From: Methylobacterium sp. J-070
Lineage (GTDB): Bacteria > Pseudomonadota > Alphaproteobacteria > Rhizobiales > Beijerinckiaceae
Direction: 5' to 3'
DNA: 64,000 bases
Assembly: GCF_022829385.1 (NCBI RefSeq)
Contig: NZ_JAKSXX010000291.1
Location: 32,290-96,289, forward strand
Part shown: positions 17,748 through 26,260 of the stretch, one piece after another
Numbering within the stretch: the stretch's first letter is position 1
Layout: each line of letters opens with the position of its first letter
The notes under the pieces: model-generated
Database searches by the model: none
Told to the model about the DNA's origin: nothing
The model's input: the letters and a program-made list of their open reading frames with translations, nothing else
Program-made: the position numbers and the translations under genes

Positions 17748-19250
17748 TCAGTTGAGCTTCAGGCCTGTGAAGCGCACGAGTCCGTCCGGGTAGGGCACGA
17801 AGCCCGTGAGCTTCTGGCTGTAGGCCCAGAGCAGCTTGCGGTGCAGGATGTAGATCCCCGGACGGTCCTTCAGGACCTGATCGGCCAATGCCTTCCAGGC
17901 GGCCTTCCGCTTGGCCGGATCCACCGTCCCGCGCTCCGCCTGGAGCGCCGCGTCGGCCTCCGGGCTGCAGTATTTCGGATAATTCAGTGCCGCCTTGCAG
18001 GCGAGGAAGCTGAACGTGTTGCCGTCCGGGTCGGAGCGGCCACTCCAGGAATAGAGCTGCGCCTCGTAATTGCCCTTGTCGGCGGCATCCAGCGCGGTGG
18101 TGAAGTCCACCGCCTGGATCTTCACGTCGAAGCCCGCCTCCTTGGCCATGGCCTGGATCACCTGCCCGGTGCGCGGCGAGTCGCTGTCGGCGTAGACGGT
18201 CAGCGTGATCTGCGGGTTCGGCTTGCCGGCCTCGGCGAGCAGCGCCTTGGCCTTGGCGACGTCGCGCTTCGGGATCGGGTACTCGGCGACGTAGTTCGGG
18301 TTCTTCGGGTTGACCCACTGGTTCCCGGCCAGGAATTCGCCGTTGTAGACCACTTGGTTGATGGCGTTGCGGTCGAGCGCCGCCTCGAAGGCCGCCCGCA
18401 CCTTCGGGTCCGCGACCGGCGACCCCGCCTTGTTGGGGTTGAACAGGACCTCGAGGAAGCCGAGTTCATAGGTCGATTCGAGCTTCAGCTTGGCGTCGCG
18501 CTTCACCTGCGCCACGTCGGTGGGGGCCAGCCGCTCCAGCAGGTCGAGCTGCCCGGCGCGCAGGTTGGTCAGCCGCACGGTGGCGTCGGGAATCGGCCGG
18601 AACTCGATCCGCTGGATGTGGATCGCGCCCTTGTTCCAGTAGTCGGGGAAGCGCTCGACCACGATCCGGTCCTGCGGCACCCGCTCCACGAACTTGTAGG
18701 GCCCGGCGCAGACCGGCGCGGACGCGAACTTGTCGCCGAGCCGCTCGGCGGCCTTCGGCGAGATCATCATGCCGGCGCGGTCGGTGAATTGCGCCAGCAG
18801 CGGCGCGAAGGGCTGCTTCAGGTTGATCCGGAACGTGAGGTCATCGACGACGTCCACAGAGCCGATCGGCGCGATCTCGGAGCGGCGCTGCGAGCCCGGC
18901 AACTTCATGTGCCGCTCGATCGTGTATTTGGCCGCGGCGGCATCGAGCTTCTCGCCGTCGTGGAACAGCACGCCCGGGCGCAGATGCATGGTCAGCGCCT
19001 TCTCGTCGGGGGCGAGCTCCCAGGAGGTCGCGAGCTGCGGCACCGGCTTCAGGTCGGGCCCGATATCGACGAGCTTGTCGCACAGGGCGGCGAACACCAT
19101 CCGGCTCGCGAAGGTGCGGGCGAGCGTCGGGTCGAGGGCGTCCGGATCCTCCATCATCCCGTAGCGCAGGGTCTGAGCCGCCGCAGGGCCGGCGCAGGCG
19201 ATCCCGTGCAGGGCGATCCCGGCGAGGAGGCAGGCGGCGAGACGCAACAT
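17748..19250 (-). CDS. Peptide ABC transporter substrate-binding protein (SBP family 5)
   Basis: 500 residues from ATG 19250; a longer frame exists but this start gives a clean signal peptide (MLRLAACLLAGIALHGIACA, ending AAAQ before TLRYGMM). Periplasmic receptor that delivers peptides or similar ligands to the permease pair. Family features: EDPDALDPTLARTFASRMVFAALCDKLVD, AKYTIERHMKLPGSQRRSEI, the conserved EVLFNPNKAGSPVADPKVRAAFEAALDR and a C-terminal SGRSDPDGNTFSFLACK. It is the first gene of the operon; the promoter should lie in the divergent space before the HupE-type gene. SBP5 proteins bind varied ligands, including glutathione and opines, so specificity is open. Confidence 0.95.
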   Translation of the reverse strand: MLRLAACLLAGIALHGIACAGPAAAQTLRYGMMEDPDALDPTLARTFASRMVFAALCDKLVDIGPDLKPVPQLATSWELAPDEKALTMHLRPGVLFHDGEKLDAAAAKYTIERHMKLPGSQRRSEIAPIGSVDVVDDLTFRINLKQPFAPLLAQFTDRAGMMISPKAAERLGDKFASAPVCAGPYKFVERVPQDRIVVERFPDYWNKGAIHIQRIEFRPIPDATVRLTNLRAGQLDLLERLAPTDVAQVKRDAKLKLESTYELGFLEVLFNPNKAGSPVADPKVRAAFEAALDRNAINQVVYNGEFLAGNQWVNPKNPNYVAEYPIPKRDVAKAKALLAEAGKPNPQITLTVYADSDSPRTGQVIQAMAKEAGFDVKIQAVDFTTALDAADKGNYEAQLYSWSGRSDPDGNTFSFLACKAALNYPKYCSPEADAALQAERGTVDPAKRKAAWKALADQVLKDRPGIYILHRKLLWAYSQKLTGFVPYPDGLVRFTGLKLN

Positions 19251-19592
19251 GAGACCGTCCGGGTGCAGGCGAAAGTAGCGGGAGGCGGCCGGCCGGGCCG
19301 CCCCTGAGGCGGGCGGCACTGTCGCGCGCCGCGCTGGCATGCACAATCCCAGGCAGCATCCATGCCAGATGTTCGGGCCGCATTTTGTATTCATCGCGCA
19401 GGTCGCCATCGGGCGGCCCGCAGCCCGCCGGTCCTGACGGATGCCCGACGCGAAGCCCCTCGATCTCAGGTGCATGGAGGCGGTGCCCTGCGACGGCGCG
19501 CCGGCCGGCGAAGACCCGGCAACCAGGCGCGAGGGTCTCGCAGAGCCGCGGGAAGGGCGCTACATCTGGTTGGAGCGAGTGAAGGAACCCTC
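19251..19592. promoter_or_regulatory. Divergent intergenic region between the peptide transporter operon and the HupE-type gene
   Basis: About 340 bases, GC-rich apart from a short AT-richer stretch near 19375-19400. It must contain the transporter operon promoter on the minus strand and that of the HupE-type gene on the plus strand. A ribosome site AAGGAA at 19582-19587 serves the HupE-type ATG. I see no clear operator. Confidence 0.4.
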
Positions 19593-20201
19593 ATGAAGCG
19601 CCTGCTTTCAGCCCCCCGCGCCGCCGGTTTGGCCGTGCTCCCGGCCGCGCTCGCACTGCTTCCGCAGGCGGCCCTCGCCCATCCCGGCCATGGCGCCGCG
19701 ATGGGCGCGGAAACCGGCTTCCTGCATCCGCTGATGGGCGCCGACCATGTCCTGGCCATGGTGGCGGTCGGCCTGCTGGCGGCCTTGCGGGGCGGGAGGG
19801 CCCTCTGGCTGCTGCCGGCGTCGTTTCTGGCGTTGATGAGCGCGGGGGCAGGGCTGGGCATGACCGGCGTCGCGCTACCCTACGCCGAGACCGGCATCGC
19901 GCTCTCGATCGTGGTCTTCGGTGTCGCGGCGATCGTCGGCTTGCGGGCGCCGGTGGCGCTGCTCGCCGCCCTCGTCGGAATCTTCGCGGTGTTCCACGGT
20001 TACGCCCACGGCATCGAGATGCCGGAGACCGCCTCGGGCCTCTCCTTCGGCCTCGGCTTCCTGACGGCGACGGCGCTTCTCCACGCGGCCGGTCTCGGGC
20101 TCGGTCTCGGCGCAACGCGGATCGGCGCAACCCGCGCTCCGGCCGCCCTCGGGGCCGCCCTCGCGGCGGCGGGCCTCGCCCTCCTGGCGCTGCCGGCCTG
20201 A
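19593..20201 (+). CDS. HupE/UreJ-family metal permease
   Basis: 202 residues with a signal peptide-like first segment ending QAALA before HPGHG. The mature start HPGHGAAMGAETGFLHPLMGADHVLAMVAVGL carries the family His/Asp motif HPxxGxDH, thought to bind metal at the membrane entrance. About six hydrophobic segments follow, with a second motif FAVFHGYAHGIEMPE. HupE/UreJ proteins are linked to nickel or cobalt uptake, usually beside hydrogenase or urease genes, which are absent here. The stop overlaps the probable start of a ModE-type regulator gene by four bases. Confidence 0.93.
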   Translation: MKRLLSAPRAAGLAVLPAALALLPQAALAHPGHGAAMGAETGFLHPLMGADHVLAMVAVGLLAALRGGRALWLLPASFLALMSAGAGLGMTGVALPYAETGIALSIVVFGVAAIVGLRAPVALLAALVGIFAVFHGYAHGIEMPETASGLSFGLGFLTATALLHAAGLGLGLGATRIGATRAPAALGAALAAAGLALLALPA

Positions 20202-20563
20202 GCGCGGCGGCCGACCCGCCCGCCGGGAACGCCCCACGCCTGAGCATCCGCATCGATCTCGCCCCGGACCACCGCCTCGGGCCCGGCAAGGTCCGCCTGC
20301 TCGAGATGATCGCGGCGCACGGTTCCATCTCGGGCGCCGGCCGGGCGCTGGGCATGTCGTATCGGCGGGCCTGGCGCCTTGTCGAGGCGATGAACACCGG
20401 CTTCGGATGCCCGGTGGTCCACGTGCAGATCGGCGGCCGGTCCGGCGGTGGCGCGCGACTCTCGGCCTTCGGCGCCGAAGTGGTGGCGCGGTACCGGGCC
20501 GCCGAGGCGGCCGCGCAGGCCGCTGTCGCGCCGATCCTCGCGGAGCTCGGCCGCACCGGGTGA
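20198..20563 (+). CDS. ModE-type winged-helix DNA-binding protein, probable CTG start
   Basis: Encodes about 121 residues if it begins at CTG 20198. The conserved LysR/ModE N-terminal HTH domain starts with LSIRIDLAPDHRLGPGK and continues LLEMIAAHGSISGAGRALGM, then SYRRAWRLVEAMN. The first in-frame ATG (20306) lies inside that domain and would remove its first helix, and no GTG or TTG occurs between the upstream stop and that ATG. CTG at 20198 overlaps the HupE-type TGA as CTGA, like the common ATGA coupling, so a CTG start or an ATG-to-CTG mutation is inferred. There is no molybdate-binding domain, so it is a single-domain regulator; the target may be metal related. Confidence 0.8.
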   Translation: MSAAADPPAGNAPRLSIRIDLAPDHRLGPGKVRLLEMIAAHGSISGAGRALGMSYRRAWRLVEAMNTGFGCPVVHVQIGGRSGGGARLSAFGAEVVARYRAAEAAAQAAVAPILAELGRTG

Positions 20564-20986
20564 TCGCCCCCGCGGGGTGGGAACGGCGCCGGGCCGCTTC
20601 TGCGGGCCGACGCTTCCGACGTGCCCGGTCCAAGCTCGAATCGGCCGGCCCGCGCCGGATCGGCGCCGGGATATTCACACCCGAAGACGGATCCGAATTC
20701 GCGCTCCGGATTGCCATCCGGCGCTGCCGCCGAGCCGATTTCCGGCCAATAGACCCCGAAATTGTTGCCAGAGGGCAACATCGCATCGGAACAGCCAAGG
20801 CTGACGCGAATCCTCGTTGCCGGCCACAACCCGTTCGCACATGGTGTCGGTGCACGGGGGCATCGCCAAGCGAGAGCCCGCAGGAGCCTGCCGCTCAAGA
20901 CGCAGGCCAAACCTACAGAACGTGCGGCCAGACCCGGTCAACCGGGCACGTCCGCATCATCGGGTCTCGAAGCTTTGGAGATGTCA
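20564..20986 (+). promoter_or_regulatory. Upstream region of porin 1
   Basis: About 420 bases with no credible gene. It contains a perfect 7-bp inverted repeat TGTTGCC-AGAG-GGCAACA at 20763-20780 that could be an operator or a small hairpin. GGAG at 20977-20980 is six bases before the ATG at 20987; an ATG at 20981 directly abuts it and is a poorer start. Confidence 0.45.
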
Positions 20987-22636
20987 ATGAAGCTCTTGAA
21001 GAGCTCTTTGCTCGGGTCGGCCGCCGCGTTCGCGGCGATCGGTGCCGCGCACGCCGCCGACCTGCCGGTCAAGAAGGCGGTTCCGATCGAGTACGTCCGT
21101 GTCTGCACCGCCTACGGTGCCGGCTTCTTCTACATCCCCGGTACCGACACCTGCCTGCGCATCTCGGGCCGCGCCCGGTTCGAGGGCGGCTACCAGACCA
21201 GCTACTCGCGCCAGTACGGCAACAATATCGGTGACACGTCGGGCTACCAGGCCCGGATGCGTATCAACCTCGATGCCCGCACCCAGACCGCCTACGGCAC
21301 CCTGCGCGCCTTCGTGCGTCTCGATGCCGGGTCGCGCACCGGCTACTCCGGCGTCGGTCAGTCCGGCACGCAGCAGCGCATCGGCCAGGCCTACGCCGCC
21401 ATCGGCACCGACCAGTTCGGCCGCGGCTCGCAGTTCATGAACGTCGACAAGGCGTTCATCCAGTTCGCCGGCCTGACCGCCGGTCGCGCCTCGTCGTTCT
21501 TCGACTTCTACGCCCACGACTTCGAGATCGCCGCCGCCACCGCGGGCTCGGACATCGCCTCCACCAACCTGCTCGCCTACACGGCGACGGTCGGCAACGG
21601 CCTGTCGGCCACGATCTCGATCGAAGATCCGATCTTCCGGCGGACCCCGATCTTCTCGCCCTTCGCGGTCTCCCCGACCGTCTCCACCGGCAGCGCCTCG
21701 AACTTCGGCATCACCGTCCAGCCGACCCCGATCTTCGTCGGTCCCGGCCGCTACGGGCTGGAGGACAGCATCGAGAAGTCGCGACTGCCCGACTTCGTCG
21801 GCGTCGTGCGCCTCGACCAGGCCTGGGGCTCCGCGCAGATCTCCGCCGCCACCCACGAGCTGAACGTCGGCAACCTGTCGAGCGCCGCCAATGCCGGCGG
21901 TGGCGGTACCGGTCCGATCCTCGTTCCGGCGCACACCAAGAACACCCAGGGTTGGGCGGTTCAGGGCGGCCTGAAGATCAACACGCCGTTCATCGCGCCT
22001 GGCGACGCCCTCTACCTCCAGGGTGCCTACGGCGACGGCGCCCAGCTGTACACCGGCTACTCCAACTACACCGGCTCGTACATCCAGAGCACGACCACCA
22101 TCCAGGGCCAGAAGTTCGCTCAGTACTTCTCGGACGCGACGATCAACCCGTTCACCGGCCAGCTGCAGACCTCGCAGAGCTTCACCGCTGTCGCGTCGTA
22201 CCTGCACTACTGGACCCCGGAATGGCGCTCGGCCATCTTCGGCTCCTACGGTGAGCAGAGCTTCTCGCAGAGCGCGCGTGCCGCCCAGGGTGCCATCTAC
22301 GGCCTCACCAGCAGCATCACCGGCAGCCCCGCCTTCGGCACGAACGCGGTGGGCGTGCCCGGCACCCGGTTCTACCAGCTCAGCCAGGCGCTCCGGGACA
22401 CCTACCAGTTCGTGGCGGGCGCGAGCCTGATCTGGTCGCCGGTCAAGGACCTCGATATCGGCGTGGAAGGTTTCTACACGCAGATCGGTCTCAAGAACGG
22501 CCGGGCCATCGACCTCGACAAGGCCCCCGGTGCCTACAACCTCGTCGCGGCGATCAATGCCGGCACCTACGTGCCGCGCACCGCCACGCAGGACTCGGTC
22601 TCGCAGGTCCGCTTCCGCGTCCAGCGCGACTTCTGA
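20987..22636 (+). CDS. Alphaproteobacterial general porin, paralog 1
   Basis: 549 residues. Outer membrane beta-barrel of the alphaproteobacterial porin family (Porin_2 type), which gives passive entry for small hydrophilic solutes. Signal peptide MKLLKSSLLGSAAAFAAIGA ends AHA before ADLPVKKA. Next come the family segment EYVRVCTAYGAGFFYIPGTD with two Cys (VCTAY and DTCLR), RINLDARTQTAYGTLRAFVRLDA, and the final RFRVQRDF ending in Phe, as outer membrane proteins do. Loop-like stretches around residues 60-75 and 215-250 differ most from paralogs 2 and 3. A strong terminator follows. It is larger than typical 16-strand porins by virtue of long loops. Confidence 0.95.
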   Translation: MKLLKSSLLGSAAAFAAIGAAHAADLPVKKAVPIEYVRVCTAYGAGFFYIPGTDTCLRISGRARFEGGYQTSYSRQYGNNIGDTSGYQARMRINLDARTQTAYGTLRAFVRLDAGSRTGYSGVGQSGTQQRIGQAYAAIGTDQFGRGSQFMNVDKAFIQFAGLTAGRASSFFDFYAHDFEIAAATAGSDIASTNLLAYTATVGNGLSATISIEDPIFRRTPIFSPFAVSPTVSTGSASNFGITVQPTPIFVGPGRYGLEDSIEKSRLPDFVGVVRLDQAWGSAQISAATHELNVGNLSSAANAGGGGTGPILVPAHTKNTQGWAVQGGLKINTPFIAPGDALYLQGAYGDGAQLYTGYSNYTGSYIQSTTTIQGQKFAQYFSDATINPFTGQLQTSQSFTAVASYLHYWTPEWRSAIFGSYGEQSFSQSARAAQGAIYGLTSSITGSPAFGTNAVGVPGTRFYQLSQALRDTYQFVAGASLIWSPVKDLDIGVEGFYTQIGLKNGRAIDLDKAPGAYNLVAAINAGTYVPRTATQDSVSQVRFRVQRDF

Positions 22637-22697
22637 TCCGAGACGCCGGCGGCGGGACCTTCGTCCCGGCGCCGGACCCTGTGCGCAACGTCTATCG

Positions 22698-22724
22698 AGG
22701 CCCGGCATCGCGCCGGGCCTTTTT
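22698..22724 (+). terminator. Rho-independent terminator of porin 1
   Basis: Stem AGGCCCGGC (22698-22706), loop ATCGC, GCCGGGCCT (22712-22720), followed by a run of five T. It begins 62 bases after the porin stop. Confidence 0.92.
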
Positions 22725-23640
22725 CGTTGCGCGCCGATCTTGGCCCGGAGCGCGCCGTGGGGCCGTCGCCGCTGCGACCGCTCAGGCTTGAGCAACTTTG
22801 CTCCGGCGCGTCCCTGCGCGCCGGCGCCACGCGATCCGGTGCGGGATCGCAGGCCGGCTTCGGAAGTCGCGTCCGAGGCCGGCGCCCCGCGCCCCAGAAC
22901 ACCGCCGCGCCCGCCAATTGCAGACCGTCGCCGACCGAGACGCCACGCGGGGCGACGCCTTGCGCCCGCCGGCGCCGGGAGCGCCCTCCGGCACAAGGAA
23001 GACCCCCTTGGCCCCGAGCGCGTCGCCACCGAGGCGTCCCGGGTGGGATGCGTCCGACGCGCGCGATCGCTGTCCATGGACGCGGCGGCGAACCGCATCC
23101 GATGCCGGTTCGTTCAGGGCGCAGGCGTGCCGTCACCTCTCAGGGGAAGGCGACCGACCCGCGATTGCCGCAGGAACGAGCGTGGCCGACCCGCAGGGGC
23201 AGACCGCGGCCGTGCGGGACCCTGCGGCTCCGACGCCGGATTTGTGCCCGATCGCCTTGCCGTCGCAGCCGGCTCCACGCCTGCAATTGAATGCGGTCTC
23301 CCGTGCCAGTTCGGCGTCGGCCTCGGCGGAGCCCGCTTGGGGCCGACCGCCGGCGGTCTGTGTGCCGACGCGGGACAGGCATGGCGCCGCCGCGTTCAAG
23401 TCCCGGCCGCGGGACTGACCCGCGTCGCGGTAAAGGGGGGCTAGCGTCGCCGGCGTGCCGCTCGGGTAGGCGGTGCCGATTCCGACTCACGCCGCCCGGT
23501 TTTCTGATTCGGCCGCTGATCCCTATGCCACCTGTCGGACGCAGGGGCTTCGCCGTGCCGGACCTGCGCCGTGCCGCGCTTCCTCCGGTCTAGGGCCGGC
23601 AAATCTTCGGCGCGTTCGCTCGTTCCCCGTCCTGCAAGTA
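22725..23640. other. Long GC-rich spacer between porins 1 and 2
   Basis: About 900 bases. Several overlapping frames are open on both strands but all have low-complexity Arg/Pro/Ala-rich translations with no recognisable domain, signal peptide or ribosome site. I see no credible gene, though a decayed one cannot be excluded. Confidence 0.4.
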
Positions 23641-23996
23641 TAATTTTCAAATTCTCACCGCATAGTGGTAGATGACTGAGAAAAACTCGCTGGATCTATG
23701 CGCAGTTCCATCGAACTGGAACCATTATTATTTTCAAATGATCAATTTTTATCTTGAAAAACCGTATTTCTTGTCGCGCATCGGCAACATAGATCGTTGA
23801 TCGTCTGCAAGAGATAAAATCCGAGTTGATGAATCCGATCGAACCGAAGAGCTTGGTTGCGCTCAGCGGATGTCGGAAAGCATAACGTCTCCGGTTTCCG
23901 CGGAAGAATGGAATAATTAAAAAAATAAACGGCACGCCGAAGCGGTAAATCACTGATCGACGTGCAATTTCCGGTCTTGAAGTCTTGGAGATGATT
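23641..23996 (+). promoter_or_regulatory. AT-rich regulatory/leader region of porin 2
   Basis: About 350 bases clearly richer in A and T than the rest of the window, ending at GGAG (23987-23990), six bases before ATG 23997. Such a stretch in GC-rich DNA fits a multi-site promoter region or long untranslated leader under stress or osmotic control. The last 20 bases resemble the corresponding bases ahead of porin 1, so the duplicated unit includes the ribosome site. Confidence 0.6.
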
Positions 23997-25586
23997 ATGA
24001 AGCTCTTGAAGAGCTCTTTGCTCGGGTCGGCCGCCGCGTTCGCGGCGATCGGTGCCGCCCACGCTGCCGACCTGCCGGTCAAGAAGGCGGTTCCGATCGA
24101 GTACGTCCGTGTCTGCACCGCCTACGGTGCCGGCTTCTTCTACATCCCCGGGACCGACACCTGCCTGCGCATCTCGGGCCGCGCCCGGTTCGAGGGCGGC
24201 TACATGGTCAGCACGTCGCGTCAGGCCGGTTCGAACGGCGGCGATACGTCGGGCTACCAGGGCCGGCTACGCATCAACCTCGATGCCCGCACCCAGACCG
24301 CCTACGGCACCCTGCGCGCCTTCGTGCGCCTCGATGCCGGCGCCCGCACCGGGTACTCCGGCGTCGGCACCTCCGGCACGCAGGTGCGCATCGGCCAAGC
24401 CTTTGCGGGCACCGGCGTCGACAGCAACGGACGCGACATCCAGCAGGTGAACGTCGACAAGGCGTTCATCCAGTTCGCCGGTCTGACCGCCGGTCGTGCC
24501 TCGTCGTTCTTCGACTTCTACGCCCACGACTTCGAGTTCGCCGGTGCCACCGCCGGTTCGGACATCGCGTCGACCAACCTGCTCGCCTACACGGCGACGG
24601 TGGGCAACGGCCTGTCGGCGACGCTGTCGGTCGAAGACCCGCTCTACCGGCGCACCGCGGTCTTCGCGCCGACCGGCCCGGGCACCCCCGTCGCTCCCGT
24701 CTACGTAACCTACAATGCCCGGGGATATCCGATCGCCACCAGCACCATCGACACCGTGCAGCGCTCGCGCCTGCCCGATTTCGTCGGCGCGCTGCGGCTC
24801 GATCAGGCCTGGGGCTCCGCACAACTGTCGGCTGCGAGCCACGAGTTGAACGTCGGCAACGTCGCGACGACACCCGTCGCCGGTGCCAACGTCGCGGTCG
24901 CCCACACCCGCAGCGTCCAGGGCTGGGCGGCGCAGGCCGGTCTGAAGGTCAACACGCCGTTCATCGCGCCGGGCGATGCCCTCTACCTGCAGGGCGCCTA
25001 CGGCGATGGCGCACAACTCTACACCGGGTACTCCGCGTTCAGCGGCTCCTATCAGCAGAGCGCGTCCACCCTCCAGGGTCAGAAGCTGGTTCAGTATTTC
25101 TCTGACGCGACGATCAATCCGTTCACCGGCCAGCTCCAGACCTCGCAGAGCTTCACCGCTGTCGCGTCGTATCTGCACTACTGGACCCCGGAATGGCGCT
25201 CGGCCGTGTTCGGCTCCTACGGTGAGCAGAGCTTCGGGAAGGCATCGCGCCTGAGCCAGGGTGCGCTCTACAATGTCGTGGGCGCGACCGGTAACAACAC
25301 CGTCGGCTTGCCGGGCACGCGGTTCTTCCAGCTGAGCCAGGCGCTGCGGGACACTTACCAGTTCGTGGCGGGCGCGAGCCTGATCTGGTCGCCGGTCAGG
25401 GACCTCGATATCGGCGTGGAAGGCTACTACACGCAGATCGGCCTCAAGAGCGGCCGAGCGATCGACCTCGACAAGGACCCGGGTGCCTACGGCCGGGTCA
25501 GCCAGATCAATGCCGGCGGCCTGGTTCGCACGGCGACCCAGGACTCGGTCTCCACGTTCCGTCTGCGCGTCCAGCGCGACTTCTGA
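23997..25586 (+). CDS. Alphaproteobacterial general porin, paralog 2
   Basis: 529 residues, same family and layout as paralog 1. The first 70 or so codons are almost identical to paralog 1 at the DNA level, including silent positions, whereas loop regions diverge (for example YVTYNARGYPIATSTIDTV in place of a longer insert). Segments such as FTGQLQTSQSFTAVASYLHY and FGSYGEQSFG are shared. It ends RLRVQRDF. This pattern points to recent duplication or gene conversion with selection on surface loops. Two ATGs lie close together; 23997 has the best ribosome spacing. Confidence 0.95.
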   Translation: MKLLKSSLLGSAAAFAAIGAAHAADLPVKKAVPIEYVRVCTAYGAGFFYIPGTDTCLRISGRARFEGGYMVSTSRQAGSNGGDTSGYQGRLRINLDARTQTAYGTLRAFVRLDAGARTGYSGVGTSGTQVRIGQAFAGTGVDSNGRDIQQVNVDKAFIQFAGLTAGRASSFFDFYAHDFEFAGATAGSDIASTNLLAYTATVGNGLSATLSVEDPLYRRTAVFAPTGPGTPVAPVYVTYNARGYPIATSTIDTVQRSRLPDFVGALRLDQAWGSAQLSAASHELNVGNVATTPVAGANVAVAHTRSVQGWAAQAGLKVNTPFIAPGDALYLQGAYGDGAQLYTGYSAFSGSYQQSASTLQGQKLVQYFSDATINPFTGQLQTSQSFTAVASYLHYWTPEWRSAVFGSYGEQSFGKASRLSQGALYNVVGATGNNTVGLPGTRFFQLSQALRDTYQFVAGASLIWSPVRDLDIGVEGYYTQIGLKSGRAIDLDKDPGAYGRVSQINAGGLVRTATQDSVSTFRLRVQRDF

Positions 25587-25646
25587 CCCGAACCGCCGGC
25601 GCCGGGACTTCCACCTCGGCGTCGGCCCCCGTGCAAGACGACTTCC

Positions 25647-25677
25647 GAGGCTCGGCTCTGCGCCGGTCCTCTTTTTT
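25647..25677 (+). terminator. Imperfect terminator of porin 2
   Basis: CGAGGCTCGGC and GCCGGTCCTC form a mismatched stem followed by six T. The sequence aligns with the porin 1 terminator, with several stem mismatches, so it looks like a diverged copy that may terminate less well. Confidence 0.65.
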
Positions 25678-26260
25678 CAGCGCGGGCTCTGACTCACCGG
25701 CCATTCGTCCTCGGTCGCGCGGCCCCGATCCTCGCTTAAAGGCTCTTCCGGGCCACGCGGACAGGGCCGGACGCGCGTTCGCGTGCGGCTCGCGGCGCGG
25801 CTTGGCACGCGGCGGGACGGATCGCGCGATTCGCCGACGGCAACGCGCCGAGCCGGCCGTGCCAAACGGCGCTCGAATCTTGCCGGCGATGGGTTGCCGT
25901 TTTGCTCTTGTTCGACCGCAACATTCAGCGATCCTGCGAGCTAAAAAACGAACCGACTACATATATTGAAGATAAGCAGAAATATTTTTGCATACTAAAA
26001 GCACGGTTTTCGAGCATAGATCGCGGTCATTAAAAAGGGCATATTGCCAGTTGCTGTTCAGAAACAAGATGAAAGTTACGCGCTTAGTCACAAAATATCG
26101 CATTGTTGGCAGAAATTTGCATTGCAAAATGATGTTCGAAAGATGATTTGGATTTTTTGAAGTTGTATCGGTTTCGATCGATATGAAGATGAAGATTACA
26201 TCGATTGACCGATGAAGCCGTCATCTTATTCGTCCAATGATATAATTATCGGGGGTCTTG
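25678..26260 (+). promoter_or_regulatory. Spacer and AT-rich regulatory region of porin 3
   Basis: The first 240 bases are GC-rich with no credible gene. From about 25935 to 26250 the sequence is strongly AT-rich, like the leader of porin 2, and ends with GGGGG at 26251-26255 ahead of ATG 26261. It likely holds one or more promoters; I cannot pick a clear -35/-10 pair. Confidence 0.55.

Noticed and set aside
20984..23098. 704-codon minus-strand frame over porin 1
   Set aside because: Antisense of a clear porin gene; no recognisable domain or ribosome site.
22530..23444. Overlapping frames between porins 1 and 2 on both strands
   Set aside because: Begin inside porin 1 or lack starts, cross its terminator, and are Arg/Pro/Ala low complexity.
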